The position numbers were made by a program, and so were the translations under genes. Positions 23,017 through 33,989 of a stretch of 64,000 nucleotides of DNA are shown one piece after another. How positions within the stretch are numbered: the stretch's first letter is position 1; each line of letters opens with the position of its first letter. This DNA comes from Bubalus kerabau (lineage: Eukaryota; Chordata; Mammalia; Artiodactyla; Bovidae): assembly GCF_029407905.1 (NCBI RefSeq), contig NC_073642.1, positions 3,100,001-3,164,000 of the forward strand. The letters are read 5' to 3'. The notes below the pieces were generated by a model that saw only the letters and a list, made by a program, of their open reading frames with translations, did not search any database and had not been told where the DNA came from.

Positions 23017-23112
23017 TCTTTTTAAACAAGTCAGCTGTTGATGGGTGCTTGGGTTGCTATTTGTTTTACATGTAGCTGTCCAGTGTCCCCCAGCACCACT
23101 TGCTGAAGACAT
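20884..23112 (-). pseudogene. L1 ORF2p C-terminal 709 codons, open, fused to upstream sequence
   Basis: A 742-codon frame. Residues 1-33 are not L1: they come from older sequence beyond the truncation point and supply the ATG by chance. From residue 34 (GFIPGMQGFFN) it follows L1 ORF2p. RT motifs include SIDAEKAFDKIQ (about 67-78), SGTRQGCSLSPLLFN, and the palm FADD at 169-172 with both aspartates. The C-terminal cysteine motif C-x3-C-x7-H-x4-C is intact (C599, C603, H611, C616). The endonuclease and the N-terminal RT region are missing. ORF2p nicks target DNA and reverse-transcribes L1 RNA; this fragment has no promoter and should be inert, though the reading frame is striking. Confidence 0.9.
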
Positions 23113-23800
23113 TGTCTTTTCTCCATTGTATATTCTGACCTCCTTTGTTATAGATTAGCTGGCAATAGGTGCATGAGTTTATTTCTGCACTCTCTACTCT
23201 GTTCCCTTGTGTGTGTGTGTGTGAGAGAGAGAATGCCATACTATTTTGACTACTGTAGCTTTTAGTATAGTCTGAAGTCTGGGAGAGTTTTTTTTTTTTT
23301 TCCCCTCAAGATTGCTATGGCAGGCAGCACCACCTCACCTGCTTGCTTGTATCCCTTACTGCTGCTGCTGCTGCTAAGTCTCTTCAGTCGTGTCTGACTC
23401 TGTGCGACCCCATAGATGGCAGCCCACCAGGCTCCCCCATTCCTGGTATTCTCCAGGCAAGAATACTGGAGTGGGTTGCCATTTCCTTCTCCAGTATCCC
23501 TTACTAGTATCCTATATTAATAAATCTACTTCTTGCCTATCACCTTACCTCTCATTGAATTTCTTCTGTGCAAAAAAAAGTTGCTTTGGCAATTCAAGGT
23601 CTTTTGTGGTTCTAAATAAATTTTAGAATTATTTGTTCTAGTTTTGTGAAAACTGTCATTTTAATAGGGATTGCATTAAATCTGTAGATCACTTTGGGTA
23701 GCATGTTCATTTTAACAATATTAATTTTTCCACTCCAAGAGTACCATATATCTCCACTTTTATTAGACCTTTTGAAATTGCCCTTCATCTCTTTGAAACT
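23025..23800 (-). mobile_element. Old L1 (minus), interrupted by a BovA unit
   Basis: Degraded minus-strand L1 ORF2 sequence in order: CCCAGCACCACTTGC at 23090, a TACTATTTTGACTACTGTAG segment at 23240, and after the SINE TTCTAAATAAATTTTAG, GGATTGCATTAAATCTGTAG and ACAATATTAATTTTTCC. It contains (TG)n/(GA)n at 23210-23232. Confidence 0.75.
23361..23493 (-). mobile_element. Monomeric BovA SINE
   Basis: A single BovA unit (133 bp) with its reversed CAG tail at 23361. A perfect 12-bp duplication GTATCCCTTACT (23349-23360 and 23494-23505) shows it inserted as a monomer rather than losing one half later. Confidence 0.95.
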
Positions 23801-24788
23801 CTATCCATTTTTTTCCCAATTTATTCCATCTCTCTTCTTCATATTAGATGATTTCTACTGATTTATCTTCAGGTTCACTGATTCTTTACTCTGTCATCTC
23901 CATTCTGCTATTAAACCCATGTAGTTAATTTACTTCAGATACTTTCCAGTTCTAAAGTTTTCTTTTTAAAGAAAAATTAATTAAAAAATTTTTTCATTCA
24001 ATGCCAGTGTATTTTCCTTTGCTTCACCGAGCAAAGGTACGATAGCTGTTTTAAATTCTTGACTGATAATATCTGAGTCATTTCTGCTTGACATCAGTCA
24101 ACTTCTTTTCCCCTGAGGCCAAGTCATATTTTCCTGGTACTTTATGTATCAAATTGTTTTATATTATATCCTGGACATTAGGAAGACATGTTGTGGAGAC
24201 TATGGCTTATGTAATACTGTTCTGAACTATGCAGACATTTAACTTGGGTTGACTCAACCTGAAAACTGCCATATCTGATGTGGGGAGCATGTGCACAACG
24301 TTTTCATTTTGCTTCATCCATGTATGTTTCAGTGATCAGCAAGAAAGTTTGGCTGAGTTTAAAAATGGAATTTGGGATTCATCTTCTCTGATTCTATTAT
24401 TCATGAGAATCCCCCTTCCTCTCTGATGACCCTGATTAATTCAGTCTCCTTTCATTGGTTCCTCTCCCCAGAAGATAGCAAGCTTTCTATCAAATCTTAC
24501 CTGCCTCACATTGCCATCTCCCTAACTGTGGCTGATCTCAGGGCAAAGTTGCAAAACATGGGAACTCTCCCTTCAGGTCCCTTGTTCCCAATTTCAGCTC
24601 TTTCCTCAAATCTACATGTGTTTGTTCAGTTTCCAGAGCTTTAGGCATTTCGATGATGTTGTTGTTATTGTTTAGAGTTCATAGCTATTGTCTGCAGGAA
24701 GATTAATTTGTAAGGCTTCTGATTTTATATAAACTGTTTCCATTTTCTGATGGAGTGCAGCTGGGCATGGGCAACTTTATGACTTGAT
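23801..24788. other. Unassigned sequence
   Basis: May contain further decayed L1 (TTGACTGATAATATCTGAG near 24060) but no firm assignment. No gene. Confidence 0.35.
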
Positions 24789-24800
24789 AGATCAAATAAT

Positions 24801-25085
24801 CGGAGAAGGCAATGGCAACCCACTCCAATACTCTTGCCTGGAAAATCCCATGGATGGAGGAGCCTGGTAGGCTGCAGTCTATGGGGTCACTAAGAGTCGG
24901 GCACGACTGAGTGACTTCACTTTCACTTTTCACTTTCATGCATTGGAGAAGGAAATGGCAACCCACTCCAGTATTCTTGCCTGGAGAATCCCAGGGACCG
25001 AGGAGCCTAGTGGGCTGCTGTCTATGGGGTCGCACAGAGTTGGACATGACTGAAGCGACTTAGCAGCAGCAGCAGCAGCAGCAGC
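24801..25085 (+). mobile_element. BovA2 SINE
   Basis: Full dimeric unit with a long (CAG)n tail and a perfect 12-bp duplication AGATCAAATAAT (24789-24800 and 25086-25097). Confidence 0.97.
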
Positions 25086-25348
25086 AGATCAAATAATAGT
25101 CCACCATGGAAATTTCAGCTCATGAAGTCACTTGAAGTCCCCTTATCAGGGATGTAGTCTTTTTCAGAGCCAAGTAGTTAAGATAATTGGAAAATTTCAG
25201 ACTAAGATAAATATTATTTGCTGTTTACTCAAGAGTCACCATGTCTTGCAGTTTTTGACAGAACATGCATCTTCCTCCCTACATGATAAATGTTAGGAAA
25301 GGTCTTCCTTTTCAAATGAAATCTCATTTATCTATTCTATTATCTCTA

Positions 25349-25403
25349 TGGGCTTCCCTGGTGGCTCAGAGGGTAAAGCATCTGCCTGCAATGCGGGAGC
25401 CTT
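25349..25403 (+). mobile_element. Bov-tA head fragment
   Basis: Only the tRNA-derived head is present (GGCTTCCCTGGTGGCTCAGA and the CAATGCGGGAG part); it breaks off directly at the retroviral remnant. Confidence 0.85.
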
Positions 25404-25675
25404 CCCTAGGCATCTTTGGTATCTGCCACTCCCAGTTTTCCAGTCTCTCTCAGTAAAATGTCATCAATGTAGCAGACAAGGATGATTTCCTGTAGAATGC
25501 TAAGATAAGCAAATACTTTGCAGATTGTTCTGGCAGAGTGGTAGAGGTTGTGTAGCCCTGAGGTAAGGGAATACAGAGTCTCACTGTTCTTGCCAGACAC
25601 AGTGAATTCATTCAGATGTTTTCTGGTCATTGAGACAGAAAAATTATCATCTTCCAGATTCATCATTTTGTACCA
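25404..25675 (-). pseudogene. Ancient endogenous retrovirus RT fragment
   Basis: An 86-codon minus-strand frame (25666-25406) ends in the retroviral RT palm motif CYIDDILL, preceded by a segment in the position of the conserved fingers/palm of retroviral RT (LTSGLHNLYHSART where active enzymes have a QG..NSP-like motif). Y-I-D-D with flanking hydrophobics is typical of LTR-retrovirus RT, unlike the FADD of L1 or YADD of BovB. No LTR lies next to it. It may extend rightwards (to about 26100) as decayed pol. Family unassigned. Confidence 0.55.
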
Positions 25676-26416
25676 GTAACCAAGAACTATATTTATTTGC
25701 TCTGGTTAAGAAAATATACCTGGGGCAGCAACTGTGATTGTAATCATTATTTGATTGTGTTTATAGTAATATGCTGTCATTCTTTAAGACCTATATGGTC
25801 TCTGGAGATATGATATGAATCACCAACTACTATATATTTCAAGCTTTTGAATGTGGTATAATCTTTGAAATTTCACAGGAATGTGTTTTTCTGTTATGTT
25901 AAAGAGGTAGCTCCATACTTTTCATTGGTCTTTCATCCAATAATATGCTTTGCTCCATTGATTAGGGAGCCAATTGAGGGTTCTGACAATTGTTAAGGAT
26001 GGTTAGTTCATTCATATGCTCAAGACATAGGAGAATAACTTCAGCTTGTGTTTGTGATCTACACACATAGGCTCAAAATCTTTTTTTTCTTTTTTACCCT
26101 TTGTGTTTCCTCCCTATTTAGTGAACCACAGAATTAGTTCTAAGTATCCACAGAATATCTGGGTTTTACTCATTCTCCAGCACACAATTGGACTTCTAAC
26201 TGGCTATAACTCAGACTGGGAAATGTTAGGAAGAATAAATTCACTATTATTACTCATGATATTATCAGAAACTGCTTCCTCAAGGTTCTCTATTTCATTC
26301 AAGGGGCTCTGGGTCTGTGAACTAACTACAGCTTGGGACTTGGTAAAAGATTTTGAATCTTCCTGGTATTTGTTCCCCAGCTAAGAATTCCTTTTGCAAT
26401 ACAGATTAAGTGAAAT
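25676..26416. other. Unassigned sequence, possibly decayed retroviral interior
   Basis: No frame of note. Sequence near 25940-25990 (CCAATTGAGGGTTCTGACAA) is reminiscent of an ERV interior, but this is not supported by a motif. Confidence 0.25.
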
Positions 26417-26426
26417 TGCTTCATGG

Positions 26427-26756
26427 GACTTCTGTGATTGTATAGTGGATAAGAATCTGCCTGCCAATGCAGAGGACATGGGTTTGATCCCTGGTCTGGG
26501 AAGATTCCACATGCCACAGAGCAACTAAAACCTATGTGCCACAACTACTGAGCCCAATGCTGTAACTACTGAAGTCCCTGTGCCTAGAGCTTGTGCTCCG
26601 CAGCAAGAGAAGCCACCACAATGAGAAGCCTGTGCACTACAACAAAGAGCAGCTCCCACGCACCATAACTAGATAAAGTTCATGAATGGCAACACAGACC
26701 CAGTGCAACCAAAAGTAAATAAATGAATTAAACAAATACAAAAAAATTAAAAAAAC
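26427..26756 (+). mobile_element. CHR-1-type SINE, full length
   Basis: tRNA-like head (TGGATAAGAATCTGCCTGCC, GGTTTGATCCCTGGTC) followed by the long CHR body (CACAACTACTGAGCC, then AAGAGAAGCCACCACAATGA) and an (AAAT)-rich tail. A 10-bp duplication TGCTTCATGG (26417-26426 and 26757-26766) flanks it. Confidence 0.92.
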
Positions 26757-27074
26757 TGCTTCATGGATTGCTCGTGTATTTTTCTTTTATGTACCTTGTG
26801 ATCTATTGGCCAACACCAAAGTCCCCGTGGAGGGCAAGCCTTACTAATTATCATTCTGGCCTTGTTGCATACTGTAGCCCCACACCCAGCTTATCTCTGG
26901 CAGTAAGTTGCTGCTGCTCTGCCTCTGCTTTATCATTTTGCTATAATAAGTATGTGAAAGAAAGCAGAGAATTTATGAAGTCAGGAATTCAAGCACTGTA
27001 GTACTAAACTAACAAAGGGAGCTTACTAAAATATTTGGGAATGGGGGAGCTTTAACATCATAGATTGGGATTCA

Positions 27075-27292
27075 GCAGGTCTTAGTGGAGTAGTGGTAAA
27101 GAATTTCCCTGCCAATGCAGGAGATACAGGAGATGTGGTTTTGAGGTTTTGATCCCTGATCTGAGAAGATCCCCTGGAGGAGGAAGTGGCAACTCCCTCC
27201 AGAATTCTTGCCTGGGAAATCCCATGGACAGAGGAGCCTGGCAGCTAGTCTGTGGGGTTGCATAGAGTCAGACCTGACTTAGCGATTAAGCA
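27075..27292 (+). mobile_element. Bov-tA SINE
   Basis: Diverged head (AGTGGTAAAGAATTTCCCTG) with a 12-base internal duplication-like stretch (GGAGATACAGGAGATG), then a normal Bov-A part ending CTTAGCGATTAAGCATG. Confidence 0.9.
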
Positions 27293-27770
27293 TGCAAGTC
27301 AGTCTTAGATAATCTCAGGAATCTGAATTTTTACCAAATGCTTTAGGTGATTTCAATGGTAATTATCCAGACACACCCTCACCCTCGTCCCTTATGTTCC
27401 CCTGCAACCACAACCCACTTCAAAGAATATCTACTATTAATTATTAATGGCTGGTCCCAGTTCTTTTGAACACCCTGCCATCATTTTTGATAGCTTCTCA
27501 CATTTTGAATTCTACTTCCTCAAAGTGGAATTGAAGCAGTCTTACATCCCTCAGGCTTATGTCTTTCTGTGCAAGGGGGCTTAGGCTCTATCTGTTCTAT
27601 AGTGGTAACTTTCTATTTGTAACAAAAACAGTCTTGTATGGGACAGCAGGATAGTTATATGATATGGTTCTGAGAAATGTTTGCAGAAACACAATCTAGA
27701 TAGAGGCTGGCCTTTCATCCCTCTGATTTCACTGTGATCTTTGCAATATTTCTTTAAAAACCTTTAATTA
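27293..27770. other. Unique sequence
   Basis: No gene or repeat was recognised. Confidence 0.4.
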
Positions 27771-28265
27771 CAGCATATTAAAAGGCAGAGACATTGCCGA
27801 CAAAGATCTGTCTAGTCAAAGCTATGGTTTTCCTGTAGTCATGTATGGATGTGAGAGTTGGACTATACAGAAAGCTGAGCGCTGAAGAACCGATGCTTTT
27901 GAACTGTGGTGTTGGAGAAGACTCTTGAGAGTCCCTTGGACTGCAAGGAGATCCAACCTGTCCATCCTAAAGGAGATCAGTCCTGAATGTTCGTTGGAAG
28001 GACTGATGCTGAAGCTGAAACTCCAATACTTTGGCCACCTGATGCAAAGAACAGACTCATTTGAAAAGCCCCTGATCCTGGGAAAGATTGAAGGCAGGAG
28101 GAGGAAGGGACAATAGAGGATGAGATGGTTGGGTGGCATCACCTACTCAATGGACATGAGTTTGAGTAAACTCCAGGAGTTGGCGATGGACAGGGAGGCC
28201 TGGCATGCTGCAGTCCATGGGGTTGCAAAGAATTGGACATGACTGAGTGACTGAACTAAACTGAA
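27771..28265 (+). mobile_element. BovB LINE 3' fragment
   Basis: It covers the last 495 bases of BovB. Coding remains of the RT C-terminal region (VPWTARRSN at about 27930) are broken by a stop near 27885. The end is ACTGAGTGACTGAACTAAAC. Confidence 0.93.
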
Positions 28266-28426
28266 TTTCTGGCCAGGAATGGGTTCCCTCAACAGACCTG
28301 GGTTGTTTAAATCCTGCACATTCTAAAAAAAAGACTGTCTTCAAGACTAGCCCTTGAGTGGAACCCTGGGAAATAATCTCTGAGCCTTTGTAACACTCTG
28401 CCTTATAAGGCATTACATGTCTACAT

Positions 28427-28702
28427 GCTGCTGCTGCTGCTAAGTCACTTCAGTCGTGTCTGACTCTGTGTGACCCCATAGATGGCAGCCCACCAGGCTC
28501 TGCCATCCCTGGGATTCTCCAGGCAAGAACAGTGGAGTGGGTTGCCATTTCCTTCTCCAATGCATGAAAGTGAAAAGTGAAAGTGAAGTTGCTCGGTCGT
28601 GTCCGGCCCTTAACGACCTCATAGACTGCAGCCTACCAGGCTTCTCCGTCCATGGGATTTTCCAGGCAAGAGTACTGGAGTGGGGTGCCATTGCCTTCTC
28701 TG
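28427..28702 (-). mobile_element. BovA2 SINE
   Basis: Reverse dimeric BovA2 with a perfect 12-bp duplication ACATGTCTACAT (28415-28426 and 28703-28714). Confidence 0.97.
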
Positions 28703-28714
28703 ACATGTCTACAT

Positions 28715-29467
28715 TATGACCCCAAGTAAAAACTCTGAACGCCAACATATGGGTGAGTTTCTCTGGTTGGCAATATTTCACATGTGTTTTCACGTTATTG
28801 CTGGGAGACTTCAGCACACTGCCATGGGAATGCACTAATGCATGGGAATGCATGGGAAGACATCTGGAAGTTTGTGTCTGGTTTCTCCTGGACTTTGTCC
28901 CATCTCTTTTTTTTTCTTTGTTAATTATAATCTATATTATTTTGCTATCATAAACTGTAGCCATGAGTATAACCATAGGTTTTCTGAAGTCCTGTGAGTC
29001 CGTTAGCAAATCATCGAGGCTGAGGGGAGTGGAGGGAAACTCTGACACACCTGCCTAAACTGGTTACAGTGTATTCTGTTGTCTCCAATAGAGAACTATT
29101 ACTGACACAGAGTTGATTCTAAAAGAACCTCAAAGAGACAGAAATCTGGGACTAGTGTCTGAAGTGATTGGTTTGAAGGCAGTTAGAATCTAGATAGTGT
29201 TAGAAAATGGAAAAGTAGTCCATGACAGCTAGTGACCAAGTAGTTACTTAAATGATGTCTTACAGTCAACTGGAAGTAAGTGGTTATTGAAAGAAAGACT
29301 GTGATGAAATGAGAGATTCTTTGTCCATATCATTAAGAAGTCTCCTAGATGACATTTACAAAGTCTGACTTAAGATAAGTCTTACATAAAAGAGCTAGAG
29401 TATAAATCTGAATGGTTTGGTCTACATAGACATTTAGACACTTAACAGAGGTTAATTAGAAAGAAGA
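28715..29467. other. Unique sequence
   Basis: No gene was recognised. A small local duplication of ATGCATGGGAATGC lies near 28835-28855. Confidence 0.4.
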
Positions 29468-29600
29468 TTCCCTTGGAGGAGGGCATGGCAACCCACTCGA
29501 GTATTCTTGCCAGGAGAATCCCATGGACAGAGCCTGGCAGGCTACAGTCCATAGGGTGGCACAGAGTCAGACATGGCTGAAGTGACTTAGCACACACATG
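29468..29600 (+). mobile_element. Bov-tA SINE lacking its head
   Basis: Starts at the TTGGAGGAGGGCATGGCAAC part and ends GTGACTTAGCACACACA; the tRNA head is missing. Confidence 0.9.
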
Positions 29601-30447
29601 ATTAGAAAGTACAAGGACTGAGATAGGTGTGTAGTCCACTATGCCTTTTTTGATCAGTACAACTTTAGTTCTTGTTAAACAAGGCTGGACTGATGGCCTC
29701 TCAGTAGAGACAACATACTTTCCAGAAAGACACCATGATGCTTCAATCAGAAAGGGGACTTGTGAGCACCAGCTGCACAATTTCTCAGTAGGTCCAGTAG
29801 GCCCACAAACCATCTTGTGATTAATTTTCCAGATTTTGAATGTCAGTTATAATAGGCATGCTTGTCATCTGGCAGGATCCTCACATCAGCTCTTTGATGC
29901 ATGAAGTGGGGTTCTATTAAGCTATGCACCTACCCTGTATTAAAAAAAACAAACAAACAAATTAATACCATTCTACAATGGGAATGTTGGTGATTAGTGC
30001 TACCACCAAAAACCTGAAAGATACAGATGTGTTGACTTCTATCACATCTCCCATTTAACTTGCCTGTTTGTCCTGTGCAAAAATCAGATGGATATTAGAG
30101 AGGGACACTGTGATTATCATAGGTCTAGTCAGATGGTGATTTCAACTGCAACTTCTGTTCCTAGAATGGTTATCTGCCTCACCTCCCTCTCTCTCTTTCC
30201 TACCTCATTTTCCCCTCCATTGCTTCTCTTGCTTTTTAAAATTTGTATTTGTAGAATATGTCATACCTCCAGGGAACTATATAAAATCTATAAGCACTGT
30301 TTCATCACTGATAATAAAAGTGTACCCTCATGTAAGCTCTACACAAGGTAATATGTGAACTAGTGCTAGACCTTTAGAAGTTTCACACATGCCATACTCA
30401 AATGGTAAACCTTCCCTCTACCCTAGAAGGAATCACTATGCTGACTT
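29601..30447. other. Unassigned sequence
   Basis: A minus-strand open stretch (29813-29600 part of a longer frame) matches no family I can name. A small (CAAA)n run sits at 29946-29962. Confidence 0.35.
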
Positions 30448-30664
30448 TTCCCAGCTGGCACTAGTGGTAAAGAACCTGTCTGTCAATGCAGGAGACATAG
30501 GAGCCGTGGGTAAGATCCCTGGGTCAGGAAGATCCCCTGGAGGGGGGCACAGAAACCCACTGCAGTATTCTGGCCTGGAGAATCCCTTGGACAGAGGAGC
30601 CCAGCGGGTTACAGTCCATGTGGTTGCAGAGTCAGAAACGACTGACGCAACTTAGCACTAGCAT
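30448..30664 (+). mobile_element. Bov-tA SINE
   Basis: Head CACTAGTGGTAAAGAACCTG through tail CGACTGACGCAACTTAGCAC. Confidence 0.93.
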
Positions 30665-30805
30665 GCAAATGACAATCATGCCTTTACTTTTCTCTATAGA
30701 TTTGTTTCCATATAGGGCTTCCAGGGAATATACATGGCATTTTGAACACTCATAAATAAAATCATACTATATATTTTGCTTTGTGATTTCTCTCTTCACC
30801 TTAAA

Positions 30806-31570
30806 GTATTAGTGTTCTATTGCATTGTAACTAATTACCACAAACTTAATGGCTTAAAAACATACATTTCTTATTGCATAGTTTCCATGGGTCAGACCAT
30901 CTGCATTAGTTGAGTCATCTGCTCAGGGTTTCACCAGGCTGGCATGTGGGTGTCAACCAGGGCTGCAGCCTCATCTGAAACTCAGAATCCTCTTTCATGC
31001 TCACTGGTTATTAGCAGAATCTAGTTCCTTATAGTTATAGGACTGAGGTTCTCTCTCTCTCTCTATTTTTTTTTTAAATTTTATTTTATTTTTAAACTTT
31101 ACATAACTGTATTAGTTTTGCCAAATATCAAAATGAATCCGCCACAGGTATACATGTGTTCCCCATCCTGAACCCTCCTCCCTCCTCCCTCCCCATTCCA
31201 TCCCTCTGGGTCGTCCCAGTGCACCAGCCCCAAGCATCCAGTATCGTGCATCGAACCTGGACTGGCAACTCATTGCATACATGATATTTTACATTTTATG
31301 AGCTGTCAACTGGAGACAACTCTCAGTTTTTGTATCACTGCTGTATGTGTCACTCCATTCACAACATGGCAGCTCATTTGTTCAAGGTCAGCAGGAGAAT
31401 CTCTCACCAGCCTGCTGCAGTGCAGTCATGCTACACACCATAATCAAGGGAGCGACTATCCCATCATATTCACAAGTCCCTTCAACACTCAAGTGGTGCG
31501 GATTATTGTGTGTATACCAGGGGTTTTGAATCTTGGGGCCATCTTAGAATTCTGCCTACTGCACTAAACA
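30806..31570 (+). repeat. Ancient mammalian interspersed repeat, split by L1
   Basis: Landmarks of a common mammal-wide element: TAACTAATTACCACAAACTT at 30828, CAGGGCTGCAGCCTCATCTG at 30958, and after an L1 insertion ACAACATGGCAGCTCATTTG at 31361 and GGGGCCATCTTAGAATTCTG at 31535. I do not assign a family name; probably LTR- or DNA-transposon-derived. Confidence 0.55.
31062..31297 (-). mobile_element. Ruminant L1 3'-UTR insertion
   Basis: A 236-bp 3' end of the L1 type seen at 20529 (T-rich tail, CCTCCTCCCTCCTCCCTCCC, GTCGTCCCAGTGCACCAGCC). It sits inside the older repeat at 30806-31570, just after a (CT)n tract. Confidence 0.9.
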
Positions 31571-32240
31571 TGATATCTATACTTCATTTATTTTAATTGT
31601 GTTATTCCATTGTACCTGTATTATTTACTTACCACTCTACTGTTGATTTACAATTGTGTTATTGCTACATTTTTGTTATAACAAACAAGCTACCACAAAC
31701 ATTCTTATACATATATCTTGTTATAAACTTCTTTTTAAAAAAATTATTTTGACTGCACTGGGTCTTTGTTGCAGTATGTAGGTGAATCTTATTGCATGGG
31801 CCCTAGAGCATTGCCCAGCATCATGTAGAATCTGTTACCAGAGAAGGGATTGAACCTGTGACCCCTACATTGGAAGGCAGATATTTTACCATTGGGCCAC
31901 CAGGGAAGCCTCTTGTTACAAACTTCTTGTGCAAGAATTTCTCTATGATATGTAACCAGAAGTAGAATTGCTTATTCATAGGTTGTGTTATGTGTCCAAT
32001 CTTACTAGGCGATGAACAGTTTTCAAAGTAATTTACCAATTTATATTCCCCACAGCATAGTATGAAAATACACATTTGTCTACAGCCTTACTAATTTTTT
32101 TTTATACTTAAATTTTTTTGCCAAGTTGGCAGGGTAGTAGTTATATATCATTGTAACTTTGCATTCCTATGATTGCTAAAGAGACTGAACATCTTTTCAT
32201 AAGTTTATTGACTAACTACTTTTTCTGAAAATAGTCTCCT
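31571..32240 (-). mobile_element. Old L1 fragment (minus), split by a CHR SINE
   Basis: Weak but ordered similarity to the reversed L1 3' UTR on both sides of the SINE; the right half includes GAGACTGAACATCTTTTCAT near 32180. Confidence 0.5.
31733..31910 (-). mobile_element. CHR-type SINE
   Basis: Reverse orientation, ending with the inverted head GGGCCACCAGGGAAGCC. A 17-bp duplication with one mismatch (TCTTGTTATAAACTTCT 31716-31732; TCTTGTTACAAACTTCT 31911-31927) delimits it exactly. Confidence 0.95.
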
Positions 32241-32470
32241 AACTGGAAGGGCTTATATGAAAGAGTGGTTGTTGGGCTTCTTTGGGTTTTAGAGGCAACA
32301 TATGCCACATTTGGGCATGCATGCTGTTTCAAACTATTTACTGGGGAGTCTATTAGACTGCCAGCTCTTAGTGATCTTGAGCAAGAGAAGGCTCTCCAGC
32401 TGAAGCAAGCTTCAGGAAAGCATCTCTGCCATCTAGTCTTATAGGAGCTAATGGGTCCAGTCAAACTTGA
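32241..32470. other. Unique sequence
   Basis: Nothing recognised. Confidence 0.35.
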
Positions 32471-32475
32471 AGTGC

Positions 32476-32642
32476 CTGTAACTGACTAGATACTACAGGA
32501 GACCCTGGTTCAATTCCTGGCTTAGGAAGATCCACTGGAGAAGGGAAAGGCTACCCACTCCAGTATTCGGGCCTGGAGAATTCCATGGATTGTATGGAGT
32601 TGAAAAGAGTTGGACTTGACTGAGAGACTTTCACTTCACTTA
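32476..32642 (+). mobile_element. Bov-tA SINE, head eroded
   Basis: The readable part starts at CCTGGTTCAATTCCTGG (the B-box region of the tRNA head) and ends GACTGAGAGACTTTCACTTC. Confidence 0.85.
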
Positions 32643-32715
32643 CTACATGAAGTCTGTAGCAAGTCACAATTAGAAAATCATGGTAAAGACCCCAGGGTTT
32701 TAAAATAAAGCTAGG

Positions 32716-33200
32716 TTACTCAGCCATTAAAAAGAATACATTTGAATCAGTTCTAATGAGGTGGATGAAACTGGACCCTATTATACAGAGTGAAGTAAGC
32801 CAGAAAGAAAAACACCAATACAGTATACTAACGCATATATATGGAATTTAGAAAGATGGTAACAATAACCCTGTGTACAAGACAGCAAAAGAGACACTGA
32901 TGTATAGAACAGTCTTATGGACTCTGTGGGAGAGGGAGAGGGTGGGAAGATTTGGGAGAATGGCATTGAAACATGTATAATATCATGTATGAAACGAGTT
33001 GCCAGTCCAGGTTCGATGCACGATACTGGATGCTTGGGGCTGGTGCACTGGGATGACCCAGAGGGATGGTATGGGGAGGGAGGAGGGAGGAGGGTTCAGG
33101 ATGGGGAACACATGTATACCTGTGGTGGATTCATTTCGATATTTGGCAAAACTAATACAATATTGTAAAGTTTAAAAATAAAATAAAATTTAAAATAAAA
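32716..33200 (+). mobile_element. Ruminant L1 3' end
   Basis: End of ORF2 (TGGATGAAACTGGACCCTAT) plus the 3' UTR, ending in (AAAAT)-rich tail. A perfect 15-bp duplication TAAAATAAAGCTAGG (32701-32715 and 33201-33215) marks a severely 5'-truncated insertion. Confidence 0.96.
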
Positions 33201-33362
33201 TAAAATAAAGCTAGGCCCTCTTTGGCAAATATTTCCCTTTCAGGAAGAGTTCTTCTCTTGTAATTGAGCTTAGATAGATACGACATCAAATGTCCATGCA
33301 TTCTGAGTAACCTTTCTCTACTAGGTGTTATCTGGACCACTGAGCAATAAAGTTCCACCAAG

Positions 33363-33562
33363 TGGATGGTGGTTCAGATGGTAAAAGAGTCTGCTTGCAA
33401 TGGAGGAGACCCGCGTTTGATCCCTGGGTCGGGAAGATCCCCTGGAGAAGGAAATGGCAACCTACTCCAGTATTCTTGCCTGGAAAATCCCACGGGCAGA
33501 GGAGCCTGGGGGGGCTACAGTCCATAGGGTCGCAAAGAGTCAGACACGAGTGAGCAACTTCA
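33363..33562 (+). mobile_element. Bov-tA SINE
   Basis: Head GGTGGTTCAGATGGTAAAAG through GTGAGCAACTTCACTAC. Confidence 0.93.
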
Positions 33563-33755
33563 CTACTATTATGTGGGTGGTCTACAGAACAAACAGTTCA
33601 AGTAGGCCATGAAAGTTTGTTAAGTTGCTTGATTAGCTGCCTCACACTCCCAGGATGCCAATTCTTGACACACTGCTATCTCTTATTCAACTTTCACCTG
33701 TGGGCTTATGGAGATTTTTATCATTACCAGTTGATTTCAGCCTCATGCACAGTTG

Positions 33756-33985
33756 GGGCTTCCCAGGTGGCTCAGAGTTAAAGAATTCAACTGCAATGCA
33801 GGAGATGCAGATTTGATACCTGGGTCAGAAAGATTTCCTGGAGAAGGAAATGGCAACCCGCTTCCCTGGTAATGGATAAAATCTCCACTCCAGGATTCTT
33901 GCTCATGAAATCACATGGGCAGAAGGAGCCCAGTCCATGGGGTCGCAAAAGAGTTAGGCGCAACTTAGCAACTAAACAACAACAA
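33756..33985 (+). mobile_element. Bov-tA SINE with internal 20-base insertion
   Basis: Head GGCTTCCCAGGTGGCTCAGA; the middle carries an extra TGGTAATGGATAAAATC stretch near 33865-33885; tail (AAC)-rich. Possible flanking CACAGTTGG duplication. Confidence 0.9.
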
Positions 33986-33989
33986 TACA

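Noticed and set aside
25349..25403. tRNA-like sequence considered as a tRNA gene
   Set aside because: It is the head of a Bov-tA SINE and lacks the 3' half of a tRNA.
29442..29813. Minus-strand frame suspected to be retroviral env or pol
   Set aside because: Its start region (CGPTGPTEKLC) looked suggestive, but no domain motif could be confirmed and half of the frame is Bov-tA.
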